The notes beneath the pieces were generated by a model. That model made no database searches. It was not told the origin of the DNA and worked only from the letters and a program-made list of their open reading frames with translations. Of a stretch of DNA of 15,175 nucleotides, positions 1 through 6,929 are shown one piece after another (positions within the stretch are counted from its first letter, which is position 1; every line of letters begins with the position of its first letter). The translations under genes were made by a program, and so were the position numbers. This stretch comes from an uncultured Pedobacter sp. (GTDB taxonomy: Bacteria; Bacteroidota; Bacteroidia; Sphingobacteriales; Sphingobacteriaceae). The stretch is from positions 1-15,175 of the forward strand of contig NZ_CAMLHF010000136.1 in assembly GCF_946479715.1 (NCBI RefSeq), in the 5' to 3' direction.

Positions 1-2
1 AG

Positions 3-299
3 GAAATCGCCAACAGAGGCAAAACCATCACCGTTCGCAATTACACCGTTGAGCAACTCTTTGCTATCGCTTATGGAGCTGGTGCACCCATCAGTAAAGA
101 ACAGATCATTACAGAGGTAATGGAGCCTAAGAAGCTACAAGAGATTAGATGTTACAAGCTGTTTGTGCCTCAACAGCAAATAGCTCGTTTTTATACCATT
201 ATGCAGCAAAACCTGAATATGGAATTTCCTGACTACCTAATAACAATGGAGAAAAGAGGCAATGAAAACTGCATGATTATAAAAGACGTAGATGGTTAG
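3..299 (+). CDS. C-terminal part of a DUF3738/TIGR03435-like protein (5' end outside window)
   Basis: An open frame runs from the window edge to the TAG at 297-299 and gives 98 residues with no internal stop; the start lies upstream. It contains NYTVEQLFAIAYG, then a YKLFVP strand and a helix-rich stretch ending in MEFPDYLITMEKRGNENCMI. This order (N-x-T-x-x-Q-L-x-x-x-AYG, then a last subdomain with F-x-x-x-x-x-x-E-x-R followed by a hydrophobic strand) recalls the DUF3738/TIGR03435 region. In Bacteroidota that region is often attached to TlpA-like thioredoxin-fold proteins, so the missing N-terminus may carry such a domain. The family call rests on remembered patterns, not on a search. The stop overlaps the ATG of the next gene by 8 nt, so the two may be translationally coupled. 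Confidence 0.5.
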   Translation, partial: EIANRGKTITVRNYTVEQLFAIAYGAGAPISKEQIITEVMEPKKLQEIRCYKLFVPQQQIARFYTIMQQNLNMEFPDYLITMEKRGNENCMIIKDVDG

Positions 300-654
300 C
301 ACATATTTTATGGTAAATGATATAAAGTTATTAGACAAAATACACTTACAGAAGTATTTGTACCTGCTCTCCCTGTTATGTTCCGGAAAAATTGAAGTGT
401 CTGAATTTGAACAGGTATTTCTACAAATAAAAGCCCAGGATGAGTATTGGCTGTTGGGAAAGTTTGACGAGAGAATTGGAAAGGTTTTAGATACGCTTTA
501 TCTGGATGTGAGAGATTACTCCCTGGATTACTTGTATGACCGTGATGATTTTATCAATGTCAATTTAATTGATTTTAATGAAAATGAGGTAAAAATCAGA
601 GCTAAAGAGGCCTTTCAGAAGTTACAGAAACTGCAAAGCATTAATAAAATTTAA
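292..654 (+). CDS. Small acidic protein, resembles colicin-D-type immunity proteins
   Basis: This ORF encodes 120 aa with no signal peptide or membrane segment, so it is predicted to be cytoplasmic. It starts at the ATG inside GATGGTTAG, overlapping the upstream stop. An in-frame ATG at 310 (MVNDIKLLDK) is an alternative, and neither has a clear ribosome binding site. After an N-terminal helix the sequence has GKIEVSEFEQVFLQI, then FDERIGKVLDTLYLDVRDYS and a terminal helix NENEVKIRAKEAFQKLQKL. The pattern G-x-I-x-x-x-E-F-E, then L-x-x-D-V-x-x-Y-S, then E-x-x-x-R-x-x-A-x-x-x-x-x-K-L is close to what I remember of the colicin D immunity family (PF09204). Members of that family neutralise tRNA-cleaving toxins. 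No toxin gene is visible in the window, so an orphan or accessory immunity role is an inference. Confidence 0.5.
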   Translation: MVSTYFMVNDIKLLDKIHLQKYLYLLSLLCSGKIEVSEFEQVFLQIKAQDEYWLLGKFDERIGKVLDTLYLDVRDYSLDYLYDRDDFINVNLIDFNENEVKIRAKEAFQKLQKLQSINKI

Positions 655-655
655 G

Positions 656-784
656 CTCAAACGTTCAATTTTTTGGCAATCAATTGGAGGGTGGTTCACT
701 TTCTATGGTAAGTTAATGGCCTTTAAGTGGGGATTCTACGTGACCCTGTATCTATTTATGAGATTAACAACAATTAGTAGATAA
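656..784 (+). pseudogene. Startless reading frame resembling a membrane-protein fragment
   Basis: From just after the stop of the preceding gene to a TAA at 782-784, one plus frame is open. It reads as an aromatic, hydrophobic peptide that includes SIFWQSIGGWFTFYGKLMA and GFYVTLYLFM. The run of W, F, Y and G residues looks like a transmembrane segment rather than random AT-rich DNA. The only ATG is at 716 and would give 22 residues. The open frame also extends upstream into the end of the previous gene. I cannot name a family; a decayed remnant is the cautious reading. Confidence 0.2.
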
Positions 785-917
785 AAAAGAGATTGAAAGT
801 TTTAAAAACGATCAATCTCCTTGCGTACTCGAAAATTCTTATTTAACGAACAGCTTCATTGAAGACATGAAGCGAATCAGGGATATTCACAAATTCCAGA
901 CGTACTGGCGAACTTAA
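768..917 (+). pseudogene. Startless coding-like fragment, possible gene remnant
   Basis: Between a TAA at 765-767 and a TAA at 915-917 there are 49 open codons with protein-like composition (VDKKEIESFKND, then SYLTNSFIEDMKRIRDIHKF, then QTYWRT). The only ATG lies deep inside, in the codon series GAC-ATG-AAG, and would leave about 16 residues. The fragment overlaps the end of the preceding membrane-like fragment in a different frame, which fits a gene or genes broken by indels. The family is not recognised. Confidence 0.22.
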
Positions 918-1164
918 GGAAACTCAAACCGAACTATTTTAAATTCATTATGTAAAATGTGGATTTTGATTTATTTGTCAAATTAAAGCGTTAGCGTTTG
1001 ACCATGTGATAGTCCAAAAGTTTAATTAATCATCTCCGAGAATTAGTTATTTTGGAATATGAATTACATGCTCCCCAACATTTCTTATTCTACATTTTTT
1101 GAGATACTGAATCATAGCTTAACTGCTATAGATCATTTGATCTTTTACTGAACTTACCAGCATA
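918..1164. other. AT-rich intergenic DNA without a recognisable gene
   Basis: All frames on both strands are closed at short intervals. Two small inverted repeats are visible: ATAGC-N6-GCTAT around 1114-1130 and AGATCA-TT-TGATCT at 1130-1143. The second has only a 2-nt loop and short T run, so I do not call it a terminator. No promoter, RNA gene or repeat unit is supported here. Confidence 0.5.
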
Positions 1165-1245
1165 CTAATTTACAGGAGCAATTTTGGCAGTTTTTGCTGA
1201 TACCGGTGCAACTTTTGAAGCCGGGGCTTTGGTAAACTTATTGGT
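1165..1245 (-). pseudogene. Out-of-frame continuation of the small repeat protein
   Basis: On the minus strand, a frame entered one base after the Lys codon at 1249-1247 reads TNKFTKAPASKVAPVSAKTA, then KIAPVN and a TAG at 1167-1165. It has a Lys/Ala/Pro/Val composition like exported-protein tails and unlike the surrounding DNA. The annotated frame reads Asp-Gln-stop instead (stop 1240-1238). A single extra base near 1246 would explain both. Real frameshift mutation, assembly error or recoding cannot be told apart here. Confidence 0.35.
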
Positions 1246-1549
1246 CTTTATTTTCGGGCTTGATAGCCGTTTTATTTGAATCAGGAACTGCAGGTGGTAT
1301 GGTATCTGCACGTTTCTTATTTTTTTTCTTAAACAGGTTGTTCAATTTTTCCCCGGTTTTGTTTAATGCCTTATCCGTAGTATTTTCGGCGGTTTTGTTT
1401 ACGGCTTTATCCACGATCTTATCAGTAGAGCGGTCAACTGAACTTCCCACAGCTGCTTTTGCTTTTTCTTTGAGTTTACTCAAAAACTGAGCTTGCGCTA
1501 TCCCTCCAACCCCCAGGGTTAGAAAAACGATAAAAATTACTCTTTTCAT
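1238..1549 (-). CDS. Small exported Lys/Ala-rich protein with amphipathic repeats
   Basis: The frame encodes 103 aa from ATG 1549. A signal peptide (MKRVIFIVFLTLGVGGIAQA, with A-Q-A before the likely cut) is followed by FLSKLKEKAKAAVG and tandem imperfect 11-12-residue units (TDKIVDKAVNK, AENTTDKALNK, TGEKLNNLFKK). The tail is charged and contains KKKNKKR and a Pro-rich segment. Similar Lys/Glu/Ala helical stretches follow the signal peptide in some Bacteroidota OmpA-type proteins, but no OmpA domain is present. The likely location is periplasmic or surface, with a structural or membrane-binding helix; the function is unknown. A palindrome-plus-promoter module at 1566-1613 precedes it with a leader of only about ten nt. 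The 3' end may be frameshifted, because protein-like sequence continues in another frame to 1165. Confidence 0.7.
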   Translation of the reverse strand: MKRVIFIVFLTLGVGGIAQAQFLSKLKEKAKAAVGSSVDRSTDKIVDKAVNKTAENTTDKALNKTGEKLNNLFKKKNKKRADTIPPAVPDSNKTAIKPENKDQ

Positions 1550-1565
1550 AATCTTAATTTTTTAA

Positions 1566-1613
1566 TAAAAATAGCGCTGCTAGCGGCGTAGGTCAATCAT
1601 TAAAAAAGATGAT
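1566..1613 (-). promoter_or_regulatory. Palindromic operator and promoter of the small repeat protein
   Basis: Read on the minus strand, ATCATCTTTTTTAATGAT (1613-1596) is an inverted repeat ATCAT/ATGAT with an 8-nt T-rich core. TTGACC overlaps its end. Exactly 22 nt after the palindrome lies TATTTTTA (1573-1566), close to the Bacteroidota -7 consensus TAnnTTTG. The start codon at 1549 follows after 16 nt. The same spacing occurs in two other promoters in this window. Confidence 0.7.
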
Positions 1614-1622
1614 TTTTTCTTA

Positions 1623-1809
1623 TTAAATGGCAGTTATATTTCTGTCCGTATACCATTTACTATAATCAATCCCATAATCACCATAACTATCTGTTCCTGA
1701 ATAATATTAAAAAGGTCAGCAAATTGCTTTGGTAATAACTGCAATAGCATAGGTACTTGTCTTTTTATCGGTAACCGATAGCTGCATGCCACCTTCATTG
1801 CCCATCTGA
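1623..1809 (-). pseudogene. Protein-like remnant downstream of the 422-aa exported protein gene
   Basis: On the minus strand, the frame shifted by one base at the AAAA run 1825-1822 bypasses the TAA at 1812-1810. It reads NCYNNQMGNEGGMQLSVTDK, KTSTYAIAVITKAIC and a TGA at 1718-1716. After CCT-TTT-TAA the same frame reads YYSGTDSYGDYGIDYSKWYT, DRNITAI and a TAA at 1625-1623. Both pieces have normal protein composition. They could be a C-terminal domain cut off from the upstream gene by indels, or the remnant of a separate gene. A 29-residue ORF from ATG 1805 is formally possible but is less likely. The family is not recognised. Confidence 0.35.
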
Positions 1810-3078
1810 TTATTGTAACAGTTTTCTAAACTCATCCAGGTTAAGTTGGTCAATAAAAGATTCTTTTACGCCCATTAAAAAATTATAATTTGGCTTGAAA
1901 CGATACATTACATCGATCACTGCTGGTTTGGTACCATTGGGCGGATATTTTTTAAGGTATTCAGGGTTGACCTGATACAAACTGAAGCCTTCGGTGCCGG
2001 TATAAAATTCGGTGAAATAAAAATTACCATACACATCGCCCAAATACCGATTACGATCGACAGGTACAACAAAAGCTTTATTATCACCCGGTATAACAGC
2101 CTGCTGGTTCAGCCATTTTTCATCTTTGTTTGATAATAGGTTTTGTGCGGTGGTTTTTTTTCTTGCATTTACTTCATTGAATTCTTTTAAGTTCAATTCT
2201 GCATAGGCTATTTTATTTTTTACTTTCTCTTCGAGCTGAGGTACAATCCCCATTTTTTCCCGGTCATAATATTCCAGCATATCCTGTAAAAATTTCTTTC
2301 TTGTAATAGGAATTAAAAAAGGAATGTCGGTATGTGTAATAAAAGCATGGCGATATACAAAATCGTTATTTACGGTTACGAAACCAGAATTGGGAAATGT
2401 AATCCCATATCCTTTGCCTGGCTTATTTTCTACAACAGGATATTCACTAAGGCCGCCCACAACTTCACTATTCAGATCAATAAAGCCCTTTCCGTTATTG
2501 ATCGCATTTACCACCCTGCTGTCTGCAAAACCACAGTAATTAAATATGGAAATAGACGGGGCGTTTACACTCTGGGTATTTGCCGGGATTTTATACGCAG
2601 CGGCATTTCCTGCATAAGAATTAAACACCGTTTGAAACAATGGATTTCCATTTACCCTAAGCACGCCCTGATATTCATCTACAATGGCCAGCTTATGTGT
2701 TTGCACATTACATACAAATGCATGAAAACCCAGGTTATACGTATAACTACAGGTAGAAAACTGATTATAATATGCTTTAGAATTTAGACCGAAGCTGGCT
2801 TTGGCCAGCCCACCTGTAAATTGCAGCTTTGGTTTGATTAGGTTTTCAAATGCCTGCATCATTTTTTGTGCATTGGCTATCTCCGTTGAAGAAATACCTT
2901 CTTTGCCCCCACCAGTTACACCTCCAATATGAGCATCCCAAAACCTTCCAGGTTCTTTTAATACACTCTCTGCGGTACAATTATCTTTATTGATTTTCGC
3001 CTCCCATGCTTTAAAACTGGTTTGTGACTGAGCAATAAACCCACAAAATAACAAGCTGATAAAAAATATTTTTTTCAT
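1810..3078 (-). CDS. Exported protein of unknown family, 422 aa
   Basis: The product begins MKKIFFISLLFCGFIAQSQT, a typical signal peptide, and the mature form starts about residue 20. I place the start at ATG 3078. The longer frame to 3129 reads into the operator, and ATG 3096 falls at or before the predicted transcription start. The N-terminal half has a Gly-rich patch (IGGVTGGGKEG), five Cys residues after the signal and a segment with the pattern N-Y-C-G-F-A-D. A Lys/Glu-rich helix around residues 275-320 (YDREKMGIVPQLEEKVKNK) follows. The C-terminal third is rich in Tyr, Asn and Phe. No enzyme motif is visible and no family is recognised. It has its own copy of the shared operator, so it can be expressed apart from the three genes upstream. 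The 3' end may be truncated by a frameshift (see 1623-1809). Confidence 0.75.
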   Translation of the reverse strand: MKKIFFISLLFCGFIAQSQTSFKAWEAKINKDNCTAESVLKEPGRFWDAHIGGVTGGGKEGISSTEIANAQKMMQAFENLIKPKLQFTGGLAKASFGLNSKAYYNQFSTCSYTYNLGFHAFVCNVQTHKLAIVDEYQGVLRVNGNPLFQTVFNSYAGNAAAYKIPANTQSVNAPSISIFNYCGFADSRVVNAINNGKGFIDLNSEVVGGLSEYPVVENKPGKGYGITFPNSGFVTVNNDFVYRHAFITHTDIPFLIPITRKKFLQDMLEYYDREKMGIVPQLEEKVKNKIAYAELNLKEFNEVNARKKTTAQNLLSNKDEKWLNQQAVIPGDNKAFVVPVDRNRYLGDVYGNFYFTEFYTGTEGFSLYQVNPEYLKKYPPNGTKPAVIDVMYRFKPNYNFLMGVKESFIDQLNLDEFRKLLQ

Positions 3079-3098
3079 TTTTAATACATATTTCATTG

Positions 3099-3146
3099 TA
3101 AAAATAGAAAGCTTATCAAAGCAGGTCAATCATTAAAAAGAATGAT
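3099..3146 (-). promoter_or_regulatory. Palindromic operator and promoter of the 422-aa exported protein
   Basis: Read on the minus strand, ATCATTCTTTTTAATGAT (3146-3129) is the same inverted repeat with an 8-nt core. TTGACC overlaps its end, and TATTTTTA (3106-3099) begins 22 nt after it. Transcription would then start roughly at 3090-3095, which excludes the longer starts at 3129 and 3096 and supports ATG 3078. Confidence 0.7.
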
Positions 3147-3188
3147 TTAACATGCCCTGAAATTTATAATCAACAGCGTGTCAACCGC

Positions 3189-5381
3189 TTAATTTTTCAA
3201 AAAACTGCTACCAAAACTTGTAAAGCCGGGACCAGCGGAATTGAAGCCACCATTTACACTTACTGTTACGGAACCTAAATCTGCAGAAGCACTTCCAAAT
3301 CCACCATCATTAATTTCTGCTCCTGCAGATCCTGTCACTATCAGATCTACCGGGTTCATATTGCCATCAAATTTTATAGTGGTCTCTACAGAAGCACCAA
3401 CTTTTCCTCCAATATTCTTGGTTATCTCAAAGTCTTTGTCTTTACCTGCTTTTGCAGACAAACTATGCCCGGTAGTTTCCCATGTTACGGGATCATAGTT
3501 TTGACTATAGGAAAATTCTCCAGCTTTAAAATCAGTTTTCATCTTCAATCCTTCACAATTAAACTTTCCGGCAAACACCATGGCATCAAATCCAAAATTC
3601 ACTTCGCAATGCTCCCTTTCCCATACTTGTATTTTGCCTTTTGTTATATTATTTGTTTTTAAATAATCTCCGCAAGGTTTTGACAAACCTCCATCAACAT
3701 ACACCGGAAAAAGTTTGCGAAAACTATACAGATCGTTGAGGTATCCAACATAAGCCTGATAATTTACAGGTGTAGGGTCTTGCATAGACTGCATTATTAT
3801 TGTATTCCAAAACAGGTATTCCTGCAAACGCTGATTCATCAGGTTTTCCATACTGTGGATGTATTGACTGTATATCTCCGCTGATTTTCTCAACCAGGTA
3901 CTTTGTCTTTCTTTTTTCAGATTACAGAGTTCATTGTCAATTTGAACAGCCCTTGTATTTGCTGCACCTTTTCCTTCTCCGTCATCCAGTTTACTTTTCT
4001 CTTTTACAAGTGCATCAATTTTATTATCAAAACCCGTTATTAATCCCTGTTTCAATTCTTCAATGCGTTGATTCGCACTAGCTGCTTCTTTTTTCATACG
4101 GCTTATATAAGAAACACTGTATTGCGGATTATCAATAGCATTGAGCATAAGTACGGCCTGGGCCATAAACGGACTGGCAAGTCCTGCCTTCATATCCTGC
4201 ACCATTTTAGCAGCACCAGGTTTACCCACATTGGCAGCTACTTGTTGTGCTTGTGCCATTCGTTTATTCATGTTGTCTGTCAATTCTTTTTCATAATTCT
4301 TTTGGAATTGTACACCTGCTTTTTTTGCTTCAGCAATAGTAGCATCGAGGTTCAAAAAAAAGCTATTTATAGCAGGATAAGCGGCTACTGCACCTTCATA
4401 ACTATCCGGTATATCAGGTATAATAAATCGTTTGGTGATGCTATGGTCTTTATAAAATTGCTTGAAATTATTGCGTATGGATCTATAAACAGATGACTTA
4501 TCGGTTGTTGGAGACAGCTGTTGCAAAAGGTTAATATTTTGCGTGGTAGCACCACCATGTGCAATGGCTTTTTGAAGATAGCCAGCGCATAGCGATTTAT
4601 CACCTTGTTTTTGTGCAATCAATGCCAATGACCTATATGCCTCGGAATTGGTCGAATCTTTTGTAACTGCAGCAACTAACATTGTTTTTGCTTTATCTAC
4701 ATTGCCAACACTAAGCAAAGCCTGCCCCGCGTTGTTGAGGACTGTGCCACTATTAGGCAACAACTTTTGGGTATACAATAATATAGGCAGCGATTTATGC
4801 GCATAACCCGAAATGGTAAGCAAGCTGCCCAGGTTATTCAGGGAAACCATATCATCTGGATTGGTCATGCAGGCATTCAGCAAGAGATACAATGCTTTGT
4901 CTAATTCATTATTTGCCCAAAACACCATGGCATACTTTCCGGTTTTTTCGCCTTTGTTCATTAGGTTTTTTACTGCGCTTTTGCTTTCAGGCTTTATCAG
5001 TTTATCCGCTTCGGTAAAAATGGGTGTAAGATAAGCCGTTAGCTGCGGCTTGGTCTGTGGTGTGGTGGCAACTTTAAGTTCAGAAATTTTATCAGGAACA
5101 AGATTAGGGTCGGTACTCCGCAGCATTACATTCGTGCTGCCTTTTGCATTATCGTCCAAACCCTGCTGTGCACTTTGCATGGCTTTGTTGGCACCCATTT
5201 TTTCCATCATATCTTCAAAATTCTTTCTGGCCTCCGGGCTCATGGATGCTTTTTTAGCCTCCAGTTGTTTTTGGGCTTCGGCCATTTTTTTTCTGTCTGC
5301 CTCCATTTGCTCTTTAGAAGGCTTTTGGGCAAAAGAAATGCTGCTAATGAACATCAGCATGACTGCGATTAAATATTTCAT
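3189..5381 (-). CDS. Exported TPR and coiled-coil protein, 730 aa, function unknown
   Basis: The signal peptide is MKYLIAVMLMFISSISFAQ. A charged helical stretch at about residues 20-70 (KMAEAQKQLEAKKASMSPEA) is followed by tetratricopeptide-like repeats at about 150-280, with units such as LNNLGSLLTISGYAHKSLPI and LNNAGQALLSVGNVDKAKTM. Long helical, coiled-coil-prone segments at about 345-510 come next. The C-terminal 140 residues change to a beta-rich, Gly/Ser-rich region (GGKVGASVETTIKFDG, GGFGSASADLGSV) with little Lys, like a surface or filament domain. TPRs suggest protein-protein contacts in the periplasm or at the surface. No catalytic motif is seen. The gene starts 78 nt after the preceding gene, and I see no operator copy in that gap, so it is probably the third gene of the transcript from 8213. 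Confidence 0.75.
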   Translation of the reverse strand: MKYLIAVMLMFISSISFAQKPSKEQMEADRKKMAEAQKQLEAKKASMSPEARKNFEDMMEKMGANKAMQSAQQGLDDNAKGSTNVMLRSTDPNLVPDKISELKVATTPQTKPQLTAYLTPIFTEADKLIKPESKSAVKNLMNKGEKTGKYAMVFWANNELDKALYLLLNACMTNPDDMVSLNNLGSLLTISGYAHKSLPILLYTQKLLPNSGTVLNNAGQALLSVGNVDKAKTMLVAAVTKDSTNSEAYRSLALIAQKQGDKSLCAGYLQKAIAHGGATTQNINLLQQLSPTTDKSSVYRSIRNNFKQFYKDHSITKRFIIPDIPDSYEGAVAAYPAINSFFLNLDATIAEAKKAGVQFQKNYEKELTDNMNKRMAQAQQVAANVGKPGAAKMVQDMKAGLASPFMAQAVLMLNAIDNPQYSVSYISRMKKEAASANQRIEELKQGLITGFDNKIDALVKEKSKLDDGEGKGAANTRAVQIDNELCNLKKERQSTWLRKSAEIYSQYIHSMENLMNQRLQEYLFWNTIIMQSMQDPTPVNYQAYVGYLNDLYSFRKLFPVYVDGGLSKPCGDYLKTNNITKGKIQVWEREHCEVNFGFDAMVFAGKFNCEGLKMKTDFKAGEFSYSQNYDPVTWETTGHSLSAKAGKDKDFEITKNIGGKVGASVETTIKFDGNMNPVDLIVTGSAGAEINDGGFGSASADLGSVTVSVNGGFNSAGPGFTSFGSSFLKN

Positions 5382-5459
5382 ACCTTGGTTTTGTTTTTAT
5401 CCGATTAAGGAAGAATTAATTTTTTATTCCTGCTTTCCTGTTTCAAATTGGCATAGTAA

Positions 5460-6836
5460 TTAAATCTTTTGAAAAGGAAATACAGTTTCTATTTTGTTTT
5501 GATCATAATCACCCTTATACAAATTCATTAAATTTCTCCATTCATTATTACCATATTTCTTTGAATAAAATCTAATGAAGTATTTACTTCCTGCACCTGA
5601 ACTAGTTTTTCTTTCCAGTACATTTCCTTTAAAAGCAAACACACCCTCACCTTTAAATTGTTTGCTTTTAATTAGGTCATTGTAATAGTCATAACCCACC
5701 GTATAAGAAGATTGTGTTAACACATAATATTTTCCTTCTGCGGTGTAACTGGTAGCAGCAATTAAACTATTTCCGTACGACCCGCTGCTTGAAGCCCAAG
5801 TGCCTGTCAGCTGTTTTTTATAATCCACATTTTTATCGGCAACACCATTTATTTTCAAAGTGAATAAAAGAAAATTTAGAGCCATTTCAGATTCACTGCC
5901 CAGTATCTTATCAGCAGTATTAATGATGGCTACGTTTGCACCTACCTGTATAATCAGCAACGTAGCTTTTAGAACGTCACCCCCAGGTTTAGTAATGCTA
6001 TTGCTTAACATATAATAAGGCAGACCCTGGCAAGTAACTCCTTTTTCGTGGTCTCCTTTTTCGAATAACTGGTTGTTAGAACTGTTATACAAACTCCAAC
6101 CATCAAAAACCTCAAAGAAAATATGCTCCATATCATTTTCTAAACTCCCTGATGATCTTACCATATTCATTAACTCAATAATTCTTTTTCCTGTAGTTGT
6201 ATTTTTTTCCAGTGTCAAACTATTTCCACTTTCATTTAAACTCCAGGTTGGCGGAACAGTAATTGAATAGACATTTTTGCTTCCCGAATCGGTTATATAA
6301 TTTGTGGACGAAGCCGTGTTTTCAGTAACAGGTTTTTCAGTTGCCGTTTCGTTTAAGTCCAGACTTTTTATAAAATCCAATATTTGGTTTTGATATTTAT
6401 CGGTATTGGTCATGATTACCATGTTGGTCATTTTGCCATTTCCTGTAGCCGTTATCAGCGTTACCCATCCTTTATTGGCGCCATCGGTATAACCGGCCTG
6501 TCCCGAAATAACATTCCATCCTTTTTCAGTAGCAGGCGCCTGCATGATTGGTTCCCCAGAAACAGACACGGTACCTTTTACCAGTTTTTCCCAACTGTCG
6601 GTAAAGTTTTCGTTTGCCGGTGCTGTGCTTGCTGCCGAACGCAGAATAATAGCAGCTGCATAGTTTCCTTTTCTATCGTTTTTGGTGGACAGCTGAATGC
6701 CATTTGCCATTTCTGTTTTATCCCAACCACTGGGTATAGTATAGTTTACTGCATCAAAAGTCTGCTTTTGGGCAAAACAAGTATAACTTACCATCAATAG
6801 CAGGTTAAACAGGAGAATGTTTTTTATTGGTTTCAT
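5460..6836 (-). CDS. Exported protein with two PsbP-like segments and a lipocalin-like C-terminus
   Basis: The product is 458 aa from ATG 6836 (MKPIKNILLFNLLLMVSYTC, a signal peptide ending near FAQ). The longer frame to 6860 starts with TTG and only adds polar residues before the signal. The mature protein appears to contain two related units, at about residues 27-165 and 185-325. Each begins with an I/V-P-x-x-W strand (YTIPSGWDKTEMANGIQL and ITVPPTWSLNESGNSLTL) and ends in a helix before a linker, like the PsbP/DUF1795 fold. The last 120 residues have LTGTWASSSG, then YTAEGKYYVLTQSSYT and GVFAFKGNVLERK, a pattern of lipocalin-like domains. Binding of a small hydrophobic ligand is possible but not shown. 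It lies 93 nt after the FISUMP lipoprotein gene on the same strand and is probably cotranscribed with it. Confidence 0.7.
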   Translation of the reverse strand: MKPIKNILLFNLLLMVSYTCFAQKQTFDAVNYTIPSGWDKTEMANGIQLSTKNDRKGNYAAAIILRSAASTAPANENFTDSWEKLVKGTVSVSGEPIMQAPATEKGWNVISGQAGYTDGANKGWVTLITATGNGKMTNMVIMTNTDKYQNQILDFIKSLDLNETATEKPVTENTASSTNYITDSGSKNVYSITVPPTWSLNESGNSLTLEKNTTTGKRIIELMNMVRSSGSLENDMEHIFFEVFDGWSLYNSSNNQLFEKGDHEKGVTCQGLPYYMLSNSITKPGGDVLKATLLIIQVGANVAIINTADKILGSESEMALNFLLFTLKINGVADKNVDYKKQLTGTWASSSGSYGNSLIAATSYTAEGKYYVLTQSSYTVGYDYYNDLIKSKQFKGEGVFAFKGNVLERKTSSGAGSKYFIRFYSKKYGNNEWRNLMNLYKGDYDQNKIETVFPFQKI

Positions 6837-6929
6837 CTTTTTAGAGTTATCATTTCTCAAAAATCATTTCAGAAGGCCGGCAGTTATACATTAATGATCT
6901 AACTGGGACAGTCACAAATAATAATAACA

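Noticed and set aside
1130..1143. AGATCA-TT-TGATCT as a terminator
   Set aside because: The loop is only 2 nt and the T run is short; it is a plain palindrome in AT-rich DNA.
2324..2787. Plus-strand ORFs inside the minus-strand exported protein genes (also at 3241-5463, 6073-6800, 7440-8208)
   Set aside because: They are antisense shadows of well-supported genes, with Cys- and Ser-rich, low-quality translations.
3079..3129. Longer start for the 422-aa exported protein (ATG at 3129 or 3096)
   Set aside because: These codons overlap the operator or lie at the predicted transcription start, and the signal peptide begins cleanly at ATG 3078.
6837..6860. N-terminal extension of the PsbP/lipocalin-like protein from TTG 6860
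   Set aside because: It adds eight polar residues before a good signal peptide that starts at ATG 6836.
6858..6898. Possible fifth operator upstream of the PsbP/lipocalin-like gene
   Set aside because: ATCATT/AATGAT-like words occur (for example CATTAATGAT at 6889-6898), but no pair has the 8-nt core and there is no -7-like box 22 nt downstream.
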